Shown here: in pieces, positions 34,366 to 44,824 of the stretch
Layout of the letters: every line of letters starts with the position of its first letter
Position numbering within the stretch: position 1 is the first letter of the stretch
Assembly: GCA_003246265.1 (NCBI GenBank)
Contig: QKAU01000035.1
Location: 1-45,757 of the forward strand
Direction of reading: 5' to 3'
Source: Kiritimatiellales bacterium
GTDB lineage: Bacteria; Verrucomicrobiota; Kiritimatiellia; Kiritimatiellales; Pontiellaceae
Length of the DNA: 45,757 bases
Notes under the pieces: generated by a model
Databases searched by the model: none
Told to the model about the DNA's origin: nothing
Seen by the model: only the letters and a program-made list of their open reading frames with translations
Translations under genes and position numbers: made by a program

Positions 34366-35927
34366 TGCAGTTCTTCTTCCTGTTTCACTACCTGTTGCAC
34401 GGTGTCGTGGATGAAACTCAGGATCTGCCGGACCGTCACCAGGCCGAAGCCGCCATCCTTCAGCCGGACCGGCACGTGCCGGTGGCCACTGATCGAAAGG
34501 ATGTTGATCACGTCGCCGAGGGAGTTCGATTCGTCCATGATTTCGTAGACCGGCCGCATGATCGCCGAAATCGGCATGCGGTCGCGGTCGATCGAGGTGA
34601 GCACGACGTTCTGGATGATGTCCCGCTCGGAGAGCATGCCGTAGAGCCGCTTCGTATCGCCCACCAGGATGCACTCGAGGCGCGCGGACTTGAAGTTGGC
34701 GATGGCCGTCGCGATGCTGTCGCGCGGGGAGAGCATCTTCGAGCGCTTGTAGTCGTAGTCGTAGAAGATCCGGCCAATCTTGGTCTTGAGGCTGGCGGTG
34801 AGTGGATCGGTCGACTTGAGCAACGCGTGGACCTGCTCGTCCATCACCTGCGACTCCTCGCGTTCCGGCGAGCCGACGGTGCTCGACCGCTTGATCGAGC
34901 TTCCGTTGCCGGAAACCGTCCAGTATTCCGACCCGCGCAGCAACGCCTGGAGGTTGCGGCGGCCCTTGAGGGCGGTCACCTGCTTGATCTGCTCCTCGAG
35001 CTCGTCTTCGTAGACCGGCTTCTTCACGGCGCGGAAGACGCCGACGGGCATGGGATAGGCGGGATACTCCATCTTCGCGAGCATGGCGGCGTAGACGGAA
35101 TCTTCGCGGTACATGTCGTGCACCACCAGGTCCGATGCCGTCACCCCCTGTTCCCCGATGGTGACCACCACGGGGTTGGTGCCGCGCAGCATGATCCCCT
35201 TGTTCCGCTTTTCGCCGAAGATCAGCGGCTTGCCCTGCTCAAGATAGAGAAGGCGGTCTTCGCGGCTGGCCCGCTCGGAGATGTCGGCCCACCCCTTCTT
35301 GTTGAAGATGACGCAGGTCTGGAGCACCTCGACGAAGGTTGCGCCCCGGTGCTCCGCCCCGGCGCGCAGCACCTCGGCAATATGCTTGGGATCGGTATCG
35401 ACCACACGCCCGAGGAAGGTCGCCTCCGAAGCCAGCGCGATGCGCAGCGGGTTGATCGGCTCGTCGATCACCCCGTACGGGCTGGTCTTGGTGACCTGCC
35501 CCTTCTCCGAGGTCGGGCTGTACTGCCCCTTTGTCAGGCCATAGATCTTGTTGTTGAAGAGGATGATGTTCAGGTCGAGGTTGCGGCGCAGCGCATGGAC
35601 CAGGTGGTTCCCGCCGATGCTCAGGCCGTCGCCGTCGCCGGTGACAACCCAAACCGACAGCTCGGGATTGGCGACCTTGATGCCCGTGGCAAGCGTCGGC
35701 GCGCGGCCATGGATCGAATGGAAGCCGTAGGTGTCGAGATAGTACGGGAAGCGGCTGGAGCAACCGATGCCGCTGACGAACACGTACTTCTCCTTGGGAA
35801 TGCCGAGCTGCGGCAGCACGTTCTGCACCGCGTTGAGCACGGCGTAGTCGCCGCAACCGGGGCACCACCGCACCTCGGAGGAGGAGACGAAGTCCTTGCG
35901 GGTCAAATATTCCTTCAATCCGTCCAT
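34362..35927 (-). CDS. korB: 2-oxoglutarate:ferredoxin oxidoreductase beta subunit fused to a CBS pair
   Basis: A 521-residue fusion. Residues 1-335 are a normal two-subunit-type KOR beta chain: [4Fe-4S] ligands C22, C25 (WCPGCGDY), C56 and C205, and the TPP site GDGDGLSIGG...NN (G97-N126). After a linker with an acidic/Ser-rich part (about 340-375), residues about 392-512 form two CBS domains (MLSPRDSIATAIANF, GMLSERDIIQNVV; then IMRPVYEIMDESNSLGDVIN, GHRHVPVRLKDGGFGLVTVR). CBS pairs bind AMP, ATP or SAM, so the domain probably tunes enzyme activity. Normal KorB proteins stop near 280-340 residues. Gene order and the sucC overlap favour 2-oxoglutarate as substrate over pyruvate. It starts 10 bp after korA. 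Confidence 0.93.
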   Translation of the reverse strand: MDGLKEYLTRKDFVSSSEVRWCPGCGDYAVLNAVQNVLPQLGIPKEKYVFVSGIGCSSRFPYYLDTYGFHSIHGRAPTLATGIKVANPELSVWVVTGDGDGLSIGGNHLVHALRRNLDLNIILFNNKIYGLTKGQYSPTSEKGQVTKTSPYGVIDEPINPLRIALASEATFLGRVVDTDPKHIAEVLRAGAEHRGATFVEVLQTCVIFNKKGWADISERASREDRLLYLEQGKPLIFGEKRNKGIMLRGTNPVVVTIGEQGVTASDLVVHDMYREDSVYAAMLAKMEYPAYPMPVGVFRAVKKPVYEDELEEQIKQVTALKGRRNLQALLRGSEYWTVSGNGSSIKRSSTVGSPEREESQVMDEQVHALLKSTDPLTASLKTKIGRIFYDYDYKRSKMLSPRDSIATAIANFKSARLECILVGDTKRLYGMLSERDIIQNVVLTSIDRDRMPISAIMRPVYEIMDESNSLGDVINILSISGHRHVPVRLKDGGFGLVTVRQILSFIHDTVQQVVKQEEELQ

Positions 35928-35937
35928 GGCCGCCCTC

Positions 35938-37776
35938 CTATACGTACTCCCTGATGCCTTCCATCAACTCGTCGATCCGGAACATGCGCCCCTGGATGCG
36001 GTTGAAGGACTTTACATCAACCAGATATTCCGCGCGCAGCACCCGCGAGAGCTGTCCAAGGTTGAGTTCGGCGCACACCACATGCTCGTACGCCCTGAGC
36101 ACGTCGCCGAGATTGGCCGGCAGTGGATTGAGGTGGCGCAGGTGCAGCTGCCCCACAGCGAGGCCTTCGGCGCGCAGCCGGTCGACCGCCACGGTGATGG
36201 CGCCGCGGGTACTGCCCCAGCCCACCACCAGCACCTTTCCATCGCGATCGCCGCGGACTTCGGCGGGGGGAATGTCTCCAGCAATGCGCGCCACCTTCTC
36301 CGCCCGGAGGCGGCACATCTTCTCGTGGTTATCGGCGTCGTAGCTCACCGCGCCGGTCTCGGTCTTTTCGAGTCCGCCGATGCGGTGCTCGAATCCAGGC
36401 CGCCCCGGTACCGCCAGCCGCCGTGCCAGCGTGCGCGGGTCGCGCCGGTAGGGAATGTACTGTTCGCCATGCTTGATCGGTTCCACGGAAATATCCGGGA
36501 TATCGGTCACGGCTGGAATCTTCCACGGCTCGGAGCCGTTGGCCAGGTAGGTGTCGGAAAGCATCACGACCGGCGTGCGGTACTTGAGGGCGAGGCGCGC
36601 CGCCTCGATCGCGCAGTCGAAGCAGTCGGCCGGCGAGTCGGCCGCCACGACCACCACCGGCGATTCGCCGTTGCGGCCATAGAGCGTCTGCAGCAGGTCG
36701 GCCTGCTCGGTCTTGGTCGGCATGCCGGTGCTCGGGCCCGCGCGCTGGACGTTGACGACCACCAGCGGCAGCTCGGTGATCACCGCCAGGCCCAGCGCCT
36801 CCGATTTCAGGCAGAGGCCCGGCCCGCTGGTCGTCGTTACGCCCAGCGCCCCGGCGAACGAGGCCCCGATGGCCACGCCGATCGCGGCGATCTCGTCCTC
36901 GGCCTGCACCGTCTTGACGTTGAAGTTGCGGTGCTTCGACAGGGTTTCGAGGATTGGCGTGGCGGGCGTGATCGGATAGCTGCCAAGCACCAGGTCGCGC
37001 CAGCTGTTCTCCGAGGCGGCGATCAGCCCGAGCGCCGTCGCTTCGTTGCCGGTGATCTTGCGGTAGATGCCGTCTTCGAGCATTCGCTTGTGCACCGTGT
37101 ACTGCGGGATGTCGACGTCCTTGTTCTCGCCGACGATGTAACCCGCCTTGAGCGCCAGGCTGTTGGCATCGGCCATCATCGGCAGGGTCTTGCGCCACTT
37201 GGCCTCGATCCACTCCAGGGTCAGGTCGAGCGGCCGGGAGAAGACCCAGTAGGCGACCCCCAGCGCGAAGAAGTTCTTGCAGCGCGCGCGCAACGCCGGC
37301 TTCAGCGGCAAATCCCTGAGCGCCCCGTCGGTCAGCGTGTTGATGTCGATCTTGATGACGCGGTACTCGTCCTCGAGGGCGGGGTCGTCGAGCGGATTGG
37401 TCTCGTAGAGCGCCTTCCTGAGGTTGGCCGGCGTGAATTCGCCGGTGTTGGCGATCAGCAGCCCCTTGGGCTCCAGCTCCCGCAGGTTGACCTTCAGCGC
37501 GGCGGGATTCATCACGATGAGCGCATCCGCCTTGTCGCCGGGGGTCATGATGCTCCCACTGCCGAAGTGCACCTGGAAGCCGGAGACGCCCGGGAGCGAG
37601 CCGGCCGGAGCGCGGATCTCGGAAGGAAAATCGGGAAAGGTGACGATCGCGTCGCCCAGCAGCGCGCTGGCGTCGGCAAAGAGTTCGCCGACCGTCTGCA
37701 TGCCGTCGCCGGAGTCGCCGGCAAAGCGGATGACCACCGCATCCCGCTCGATCAAATGGGTATCGCCTTTCGCCAT
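35938..37776 (-). CDS. korA: 2-oxoglutarate:ferredoxin oxidoreductase alpha subunit (gamma-alpha fusion)
   Basis: A 612-residue KorA in which the gamma domain (about 10-195, starting VVIRFAGDSGDGMQTVG, with FPSEIRAPAG) is fused before the alpha domain (about 210-610). The alpha domain has GSYPITPATPILETLS with the YPITP motif that contacts TPP and substrate, and VQAEDEIAAIGVAIGASFAG. With KorB it converts 2-oxoglutarate, CoA and oxidised ferredoxin to succinyl-CoA, CO2 and reduced ferredoxin, in either direction. GGGAGG lies 6 nt before the ATG at 37776. One nucleotide separates it from the CBS gene upstream. Confidence 0.94.
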   Translation of the reverse strand: MAKGDTHLIERDAVVIRFAGDSGDGMQTVGELFADASALLGDAIVTFPDFPSEIRAPAGSLPGVSGFQVHFGSGSIMTPGDKADALIVMNPAALKVNLRELEPKGLLIANTGEFTPANLRKALYETNPLDDPALEDEYRVIKIDINTLTDGALRDLPLKPALRARCKNFFALGVAYWVFSRPLDLTLEWIEAKWRKTLPMMADANSLALKAGYIVGENKDVDIPQYTVHKRMLEDGIYRKITGNEATALGLIAASENSWRDLVLGSYPITPATPILETLSKHRNFNVKTVQAEDEIAAIGVAIGASFAGALGVTTTSGPGLCLKSEALGLAVITELPLVVVNVQRAGPSTGMPTKTEQADLLQTLYGRNGESPVVVVAADSPADCFDCAIEAARLALKYRTPVVMLSDTYLANGSEPWKIPAVTDIPDISVEPIKHGEQYIPYRRDPRTLARRLAVPGRPGFEHRIGGLEKTETGAVSYDADNHEKMCRLRAEKVARIAGDIPPAEVRGDRDGKVLVVGWGSTRGAITVAVDRLRAEGLAVGQLHLRHLNPLPANLGDVLRAYEHVVCAELNLGQLSRVLRAEYLVDVKSFNRIQGRMFRIDELMEGIREYV

Positions 37777-37777
37777 G

Positions 37778-38254
37778 CTATCCTCCCGAGGTCCGTGCCG
37801 CAATCAGGCTGCTGTCCGGCGGGAGGTTGAGCACCTCGAGCGGAAGATGTTCACCAATGAAGGCCATCAGGCCCCGGATCGAAAGGATGCCCCGGATCGT
37901 GGAGCCGCTGAGGATCGGCAGGTGGCGGAAGGGCTGCGAATGGAAGATCTCGAGCGCCTCCTGCACGTTCAGTTCCGGCGTTGCGGTAAAGGGGTTCTTC
38001 GTCATGATGGTGTCGACGGGCGTGTCGCCGGGCAGCGTCGTTCCGACAAACTCGTGCAGCAGGTCGCCGTTGCTCAGGATGCCGAGCAGCGCGCCCTGGG
38101 CGTCGACCACCAGTACGCAGCCGATCTGGTTGACCTTCATCTCCCGCACGGCGTCGACGATGGTGGTACCCGAGCGAACCACCGCCGCACGCTGGAGTGC
38201 CACCTTCGCGATGGGCTCCGACCAGAACGTCTCCTTCTTCCGCACTGCCGGCAT
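37778..38254 (-). CDS. Stand-alone CBS-pair protein of the KOR operon
   Basis: A 158-residue protein made almost entirely of two CBS domains (about 15-75: IVDAVREMKVNQIGCVLVVD, GILSNGDLLHEF; about 80-140: IMTKNPFTATPELNVQEALE, HLPILSGSTIRGILSIRGL) plus a short tail. It has no enzymatic partner domain. AAGGAA lies 6 nt before the ATG. It ends 1 nt before korA, so it is made together with KOR, and KorB itself ends in another CBS pair. Adenylate sensing or formation of a CBS heterodimer with KorB is the natural inference; no direct proof is visible. An upstream in-frame start at 38419 lies inside sdhB and is rejected. Confidence 0.88.
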   Translation of the reverse strand: MPAVRKKETFWSEPIAKVALQRAAVVRSGTTIVDAVREMKVNQIGCVLVVDAQGALLGILSNGDLLHEFVGTTLPGDTPVDTIMTKNPFTATPELNVQEALEIFHSQPFRHLPILSGSTIRGILSIRGLMAFIGEHLPLEVLNLPPDSSLIAARTSGG

Positions 38255-38325
38255 GGCGTTCCTTTCTAGGTAGGGCGCGACGATTGAATCCCGGCCCCCT
38301 TGTTTGGCGGCTCGCGTTTCACTCT

Positions 38326-39084
38326 TCACTTCCCACTCTTCATACTCGCCTTGATGAATTCCCGGTTGAGCCGGGCGATGTTCTTCACGTCGATCCCCTT
38401 CGGGCAGGCTACGGCGCATTCGTATTCGTTCGAACAGTTGCCAAATCCCAGCTCATCCATCTTCGCCACCATGTTGCGTACGCGCTGCGTACGCTCGGGA
38501 TGGCCCTGCGGCAACAGCGCGTACTGTGAAACCTTCGCCGCCGTGAAGAGCATCGCCGCACCGTTCGGGCAGGCCGCCACGCAGGCGCCGCAGCCGATGC
38601 ATTCCGAGGCGTCCATGGCCGCCTCGGCCAGCTCCCTCCGCACGGGGATGGTCGCCGCCTCGGGCGCGCTGCCGGTCTTGACCGAGACGTAGCCGCCTTC
38701 GGCGATGATCCGGTCGAGGCCGGAACGATCGACGATCAGGTCCTTGACCACCGGGAACGCCTTGGCGCGGAAGGGTTCAATGGCGACCGTCTCGCCATCC
38801 TTGAACTTGCGCATATGGAGCTGGCAGAGGGTCGTCCGCTCGTGCGAGCCGTGCGTCTTGCCGTTGACCAGCGAGCCGCAGCAGCCGCAGATCCCCTCCC
38901 GGCAGTCGTGCTCGAAGGCGATCGGTTCAACCCCCTTGAGCGTCAGCTCCTCGTTGACGATGTCGAGCATCTCCAGGAAGGAGGCATCGGTGTCGACGCC
39001 CTTCGCCTCGTAGGTTTCGAAGCGTCCTTCCTCGCCGCGATTCTGGCGCCACACCTTCAATGTGAGATTGATCTTTTTCGACAT
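38326..39084 (-). CDS. sdhB: Succinate dehydrogenase/fumarate reductase iron-sulphur subunit
   Basis: A 252-residue subunit passing electrons from SdhA to the membrane. The [2Fe-2S] site is CREGICGCCG...C (about 60-86), the [4Fe-4S] set is CIGCGACVAACPNG and the [3Fe-4S] set is CSNEYECAVACPKG. These match the class found with single-subunit dihaem SdhC (Bacteroidetes, delta/epsilonproteobacteria). GGAAGG lies upstream of the ATG at 39084. The gene follows sdhA with a 73-bp gap filled by two hairpins (39106-39148). Confidence 0.95.
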   Translation of the reverse strand: MSKKINLTLKVWRQNRGEEGRFETYEAKGVDTDASFLEMLDIVNEELTLKGVEPIAFEHDCREGICGCCGSLVNGKTHGSHERTTLCQLHMRKFKDGETVAIEPFRAKAFPVVKDLIVDRSGLDRIIAEGGYVSVKTGSAPEAATIPVRRELAEAAMDASECIGCGACVAACPNGAAMLFTAAKVSQYALLPQGHPERTQRVRNMVAKMDELGFGNCSNEYECAVACPKGIDVKNIARLNREFIKASMKSGK

Positions 39085-39105
39085 GACTCGCCTTCCCATT
39101 GGCAG

Positions 39106-39148
39106 GGCGGGCAGTCCCTTGCCCGCCGGACGGCTGGGACAGCCGTCC
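39106..39148. repeat. REP-like double hairpin between sdhA and sdhB
   Basis: Two back-to-back perfect hairpins: GGCGGGC-N8-GCCCGCC (39106-39127) and GGACGGCT-N5-AGCCGTCC (39128-39148). Both loops contain a GGGAC/GTCCC core (GTCCC in the first, GGGAC in the second), as in repetitive extragenic palindromes. On the plus strand a T-run follows. It lies inside the operon, so it probably protects or separates sdhA and sdhB messages rather than ending transcription. Confidence 0.6.
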
Positions 39149-39157
39149 CTACCTTTT

Positions 39158-41071
<1,914 letters not shown>

Positions 41072-41085
41072 GGGACATCCTTGGG

Positions 41086-41748
41086 TCAGCGGAGAAAAGC
41101 GACGACGGGTATGATGGCGAAGGTGGCGGCCATGCCGCAGCCCACGAGGGCGCTGGCGAGTTTGAGCCGGCTACCCTCGCGCGGGACGAAAAGGCCGTAG
41201 GTCTGCAGTGCGCTCTGGAGCGCATGGCTGAGGTGGAGACCGACTGCGACCATGAAGAGCAGGTAGATGGCGACGTGCAGCGGATCGTCCTGGAAGCGGG
41301 CAAGGACCATGCCGTAGACGTCGTTCACCACCTCGCCGTGCAGCGTGGTTCCCGCCTTTTCATAGAACTTGAAGTCGAGCAGGTGCTTGACAATGAAGAG
41401 GAAGATCATCCCGCCCGACACCGGCATCAGGCGCGCCGCCAGCGAGCGCTTTCCGGACGACTTCTGCGTCAGCCGCGACCCGTGCGCGGCGCGGTTGGCG
41501 AAGACGACGCGGACGGCCATCGCCACGTGGACCGAGATCGAGACCAGCAGGACCGTTTCGACCGCCAGAAGGAGCGGCAGCAGCTGGTGGAGGTGGTGGG
41601 CATAGCTGTTGAAGATGTCCGGCCCGAAGAGGAAGAGGACGTTGCCGCCCATGTGGGGGATCAGGAAGATCAGGAACATCACCAGCCCGGAAGTGGCCAG
41701 CAGCAGCTTTTGTCCGATCGAGGAGAGCAGCGTCTGTTTTAAGCTCAT
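41086..41748 (-). CDS. sdhC: Succinate dehydrogenase cytochrome b subunit (single-chain, five TM)
   Basis: A 220-residue membrane anchor with about five helices (about 19-38, 58-84, 109-130, 155-178, 195-217). His residues placed in or near the helices ([34 protein letters not shown]) are suited to bind two b-haems, as in the single-subunit anchors of Wolinella- and Bacteroides-type enzymes. It is the first gene of the TCA operon. The ATG at 41748 has AGGAG 11 nt upstream. The 130 bp before it, especially 41770-41830, is unusually AT-rich and must hold the operon promoter, though no clear -35/-10 pair stands out. Confidence 0.92.
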   Translation of the reverse strand: MSLKQTLLSSIGQKLLLATSGLVMFLIFLIPHMGGNVLFLFGPDIFNSYAHHLHQLLPLLLAVETVLLVSISVHVAMAVRVVFANRAAHGSRLTQKSSGKRSLAARLMPVSGGMIFLFIVKHLLDFKFYEKAGTTLHGEVVNDVYGMVLARFQDDPLHVAIYLLFMVAVGLHLSHALQSALQTYGLFVPREGSRLKLASALVGCGMAATFAIIPVVAFLR

Positions 41749-41881
41749 TGCGGAATCCACTCCTGCCAATCTGCAACTGTTAATACTTAATAGCGAGTAT
41801 ACCTATAATATTTTCAGCTATTTGGGAACCGCTTTCTTTCCGATTATTCGGGAAAAATGGTTCGCGCCCTGTTTTCGCACC

Positions 41882-42439
41882 CTAGAACTCCCGCTTCAGG
41901 TTCAGAAAGGTTTTCGTTTCCCCCGTCTCCTCGTTCTTCTCGTAGCTGACGCCCATTCCCGAACTGGGCAGGAACACCTCGCCGCCGCTAACCCCGTAGC
42001 CCCCCTGTTCCGCCCGCTCCGAAACCGTCAGGCCCGCCTGGGGCAGGTTGGAGCCGCCGAAGAGCCAGCCGCTGCTCACCGAGTAGGAGGCCGGTCCCTG
42101 CTCCATCGCCTTCAGCTCCTCCATGGAATGCGAACCCTCGTACTTCTCGAGCCTGCCGACATCCACCGCCGCCATCAGCCGCTCCGCCAACGGCACCTGC
42201 CCCTCCACGACCAGGTTGGAATCGAGGGGCTTGAAGTCGCCGGCATAGAGCGGGTTTGTCGGGTAGAGGAGCGTACCGTCGAACGCGGCGGGGCCGACCT
42301 CGGGCGGGGACTCCCTCAAGGCCGAAGCCGGGGGCGTGGGCGATGCGGCGACGGGGTCTCGGCGCCCCCGCAACCCCGCAACGGCGGCCAGCAGCCCGGC
42401 CGCCAACACCAGCAGGAAGATGGTCCGTCCATTTTGCAC
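41882..42439 (-). CDS. Hypothetical single-pass membrane protein
   Basis: A 185-residue protein with an N-terminal membrane helix (about 7-25, IFLLVLAAGLLAAVAGL) and an extracytoplasmic Pro/Ala-rich linker, followed by a soluble part with YPTNPLYAGDFKPLD and GPASYSVSSGWLFGGSN. The last 40 residues (GMGVSYEKNEETGETKTFLNLKREF) look strand-rich. I recognise no family. The GTG at 42439 is chosen since it directly precedes the helix; a TTG at 42490 is possible. It lies upstream of the TCA operon on the same strand and is divergent from the malic enzyme gene. Confidence 0.65.
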   Translation of the reverse strand: MQNGRTIFLLVLAAGLLAAVAGLRGRRDPVAASPTPPASALRESPPEVGPAAFDGTLLYPTNPLYAGDFKPLDSNLVVEGQVPLAERLMAAVDVGRLEKYEGSHSMEELKAMEQGPASYSVSSGWLFGGSNLPQAGLTVSERAEQGGYGVSGGEVFLPSSGMGVSYEKNEETGETKTFLNLKREF

Positions 42440-42562
42440 GTTCCGATTATGGCATGCATCCGGCGCTTTGGAAACCCCGCATCCACACAAAGGCTATTGC
42501 ATTGATTTCCCGTCAGGCATCCCGCATAAATGGCGGCAAAGTTCCCAACCCCGGAGAATACC

Positions 42563-44020
42563 ATGGCCAAGATCGAAGACCTGAAACTTGAAAACCTCGA
42601 CGCCCTTTTCCCCGAAACCTTTTCCAAGGAGCAGGTTGCAAAGGCGAAGACACTCTTCCTCAAGGAGCTCTCCAATACCATGCACGAATTCTACGGCGGC
42701 AAGATGCAGACCGTCCCGAAGGCGGGCTACTACGGTTTCAACTGGTTCAACGTCTGGTACTCCCCCGGCGTCTCCCGCGTCTCCACCGAAATCCGCGACA
42801 ATCCCGAACGTTCTTTCGAGCTCTCCAACCGCGGCAATCTCGTGGCCGTGGTTTCCGACTCCACCCGCGTGCTCGGCGACGGCGACTGCGGCCCCTCCGG
42901 CGGCCTGGGCGTGATGGAGGGCAAGGCGTTCCTCATGAAATACCTTGGCGGCGTCGACGCCATCGCCCTTTGCATCGACTCGCGCAACGAAGCGGGCGCG
43001 CACGATCCGAAGAAGGTGATCGAATTCGTGAAGATGCTCGCGCCCAGCGTTGGCGCGGTGAACCTGGAGGACATCTCCCAGCCAAACTGCTTCGAGGTCC
43101 TCGACACCCTCCGCGAGGCGTGCGACATCCCCGTCTGGCACGACGACGCCCAGGGCACCGGCTGCGTCACCCTCGCCGGGCTGGTCAACGCCCTCAAGGT
43201 AGCGGGAAAGAAGATCGGCGACGTGCGGATCGCCATGCTCGGCGCCGGCGCTTCCAATACCACCATCGCCAGCCTCATCCTCCAGGCCGGCGGCGATCCC
43301 GCCAAGATGGTCGTCTGCGACTCCAAGGGCGGCCTGCACACCGACCGCAAGGATATCGAGGCCGACACCGCCTTCTACAAGAAGTGGGAGCTCTGCCAGA
43401 CCACCAATCCCGGCAAGATCGACTCCATCGCCGACGCCATGGTCGGCGCCGACGTGCTCATCGCCCTTTCGCGCCCCGGCCCCGACGTCATCAAGCCCGA
43501 ATGGATTTCGACCATGGCCGGCAAGGCGATCGTCTTCGTCTGCGCCAACCCGGTGCCGGAGATCTATCCCCACGCCGCCAAGGAGGCCGGCGCCTACATC
43601 GTCGCCACCGGACGCGGCGACTTCCCCAACCAGGTCAACAACTCGCTCTGCTTCCCCGGGTTGCTTAAAGGCGCCCTGATCGTCAAGGCGCGGAAAGTCA
43701 CCGACAAGATGGCCATCGCCGCGGCCTACGCCATCGCCGAAGTGGCCGAGAAAAAGGGGCTGCGCCCCGACTACATCTGCCCGCTCATGGACGAACCCGA
43801 AACCTTCCCGGCGGTTGCCCGCGCCGTCGCCATGCAGGCCCAGGTCGACGGCGTGGCCCGCGTGGTCCTCTCCGGCGACGAGGTCTACGCCCGCGCCAAG
43901 CAGGAGATCGACGACGCCCGCGGACTGGTCCACCACCTCATCGAGCAGGAGTTCATCAAGCGCCCCACCCCCGACATGCTCGAAGCGTGCCTCGAAAAGG
44001 CCATCGCGCAGGTGAAATAG
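42563..44020 (+). CDS. Malic enzyme (NAD(P)-dependent, decarboxylating)
   Basis: A 485-residue malate dehydrogenase (decarboxylating) making pyruvate from malate. The malic N-domain has YYGFNWFNVWYSPGVSRVS, VVSDSTRVLGDGDCGP and GVMEGKAFLMKYLGGVDAI; the metal site is in NLEDISQPNCFEVL and VWHDDAQGTG; the nucleotide site is MLGAGASNTTIASLIL; VNNSLCFPGLLKGALI closes the family pattern. It is longer at both ends than the usual short bacterial malic enzymes (about 390-440). GGAG lies 7 nt before the ATG at 42563. As a neighbour of the TCA operon it could supply pyruvate or, in reverse, C4 acids. Cofactor cannot be decided from sequence by eye. Confidence 0.92.
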   Translation: MAKIEDLKLENLDALFPETFSKEQVAKAKTLFLKELSNTMHEFYGGKMQTVPKAGYYGFNWFNVWYSPGVSRVSTEIRDNPERSFELSNRGNLVAVVSDSTRVLGDGDCGPSGGLGVMEGKAFLMKYLGGVDAIALCIDSRNEAGAHDPKKVIEFVKMLAPSVGAVNLEDISQPNCFEVLDTLREACDIPVWHDDAQGTGCVTLAGLVNALKVAGKKIGDVRIAMLGAGASNTTIASLILQAGGDPAKMVVCDSKGGLHTDRKDIEADTAFYKKWELCQTTNPGKIDSIADAMVGADVLIALSRPGPDVIKPEWISTMAGKAIVFVCANPVPEIYPHAAKEAGAYIVATGRGDFPNQVNNSLCFPGLLKGALIVKARKVTDKMAIAAAYAIAEVAEKKGLRPDYICPLMDEPETFPAVARAVAMQAQVDGVARVVLSGDEVYARAKQEIDDARGLVHHLIEQEFIKRPTPDMLEACLEKAIAQVK

Positions 44021-44059
44021 GGAGCCGCCGGCCGTCGTTAGCGATCCGCAGTCCGTATC

Positions 44060-44084
44060 GGCTATCCGGCTGCTGCCGGAAGCC
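44060..44084 (+). terminator. Bulged hairpin after the malic enzyme gene
   Basis: GGCT-AT-CCGG, a six-base loop and CCGG-A-AGCC form an imperfect stem 40 bp after the stop. There is no T-run, so termination here is tentative. Confidence 0.3.
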
Positions 44085-44096
44085 TGAACCCCATTT

Positions 44097-44753
44097 ATGC
44101 ACCTGAAACTCCACGGAAAACTGACCGCATGGGACGATGGAAGGGGGTACGGGTTCATCACCCCACTATCGGGTGGCGAGCGGATATTCGTCCATATCAA
44201 GGCGTTCAGGAGCCGAAGGGGCCGGCCTCGGTACGGCCAAGAGGTCTGCTACGCCATCGCGCGCGACCAGCAGGGGCGCCTTTGCGCGACCAGCGTTCAT
44301 GTTGTCGGCAAAACAGCGGCATTCCCTATGGGGAATGGCAGGATCCTGCTGGCCGCCATCATAGGAGGTTTCTTTCTGGCCCTTGTGGGCGGAACCGAAT
44401 ACTACATCAACCGTAGCGCGCTTATCGGCATCGTCTATCTGGCAGCCAGCCTGCTCTCGTTTGCCCTCTACGCGCGCGACAAGCAGGCGGCAATGCGTGG
44501 CAAATGGCGCGTACCGGAAGCCAACCTGCATCTGCCAGCCCTGCTGGGCGGCTGGCCGGGCGCCATGGTCGCGCAACAAGCCTGGAGGCATAAGTCAAAG
44601 AAGCGGGAATTCCGCACCCTATTCTGGACCACTGTGGCGATCAATTGCGCAGCCACCGCCTGGCTTATGACACCTCGCGGCATCCTGGTGGTGAAAACAG
44701 CGGAAACGACGCTCTTGCACTGGATGCACCAGATCCTGCAATGGTCGGGATGA
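44097..44753 (+). CDS. Cold-shock domain/DUF1294 membrane fusion protein
   Basis: A 218-residue protein. Residues 1-68 are a cold-shock (OB-fold) domain: GKLTAWDDGRGYGFITPLSG gives the RNP1-like KGFGFI equivalent, and ERIFVHIKAF the RNP2-like strand. Two or three membrane helices follow, then a DUF1294 domain (about 120-215: SLLSFALYARDKQAAMRGKWRVPE, LHLPALLGGWPGAMVAQQAWRHKSKKREFRTLFW). This CSD-DUF1294 combination is known in many bacteria, but its role is not established; nucleic-acid binding at the membrane is the simple reading. It is 76 bp after the malic enzyme gene. Confidence 0.9.
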   Translation: MHLKLHGKLTAWDDGRGYGFITPLSGGERIFVHIKAFRSRRGRPRYGQEVCYAIARDQQGRLCATSVHVVGKTAAFPMGNGRILLAAIIGGFFLALVGGTEYYINRSALIGIVYLAASLLSFALYARDKQAAMRGKWRVPEANLHLPALLGGWPGAMVAQQAWRHKSKKREFRTLFWTTVAINCAATAWLMTPRGILVVKTAETTLLHWMHQILQWSG

Positions 44754-44824
44754 ATCGACCTCCAAGGGCAAGCGTCGTCGGAATCCGCCAGCTTGCTGTC
44801 GTGCGATGGCTTTTCCGCTGCGGG

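Noticed and set aside
38255-38419. N-terminal extension of the CBS protein to 38419
   Set aside because: The extension overlaps sdhB and has no CBS or other pattern; AAGGAA supports the ATG at 38254.
41755-41775. TGGCA on the minus strand before sdhC as a sigma-54 promoter
   Set aside because: No GC at the required distance; the sequence here is instead the ribosome-binding site region.
42494-44200. A minus-strand open frame of 568 codons opposite the malic enzyme
   Set aside because: The malic enzyme has complete catalytic and nucleotide motifs; the other strand has none.
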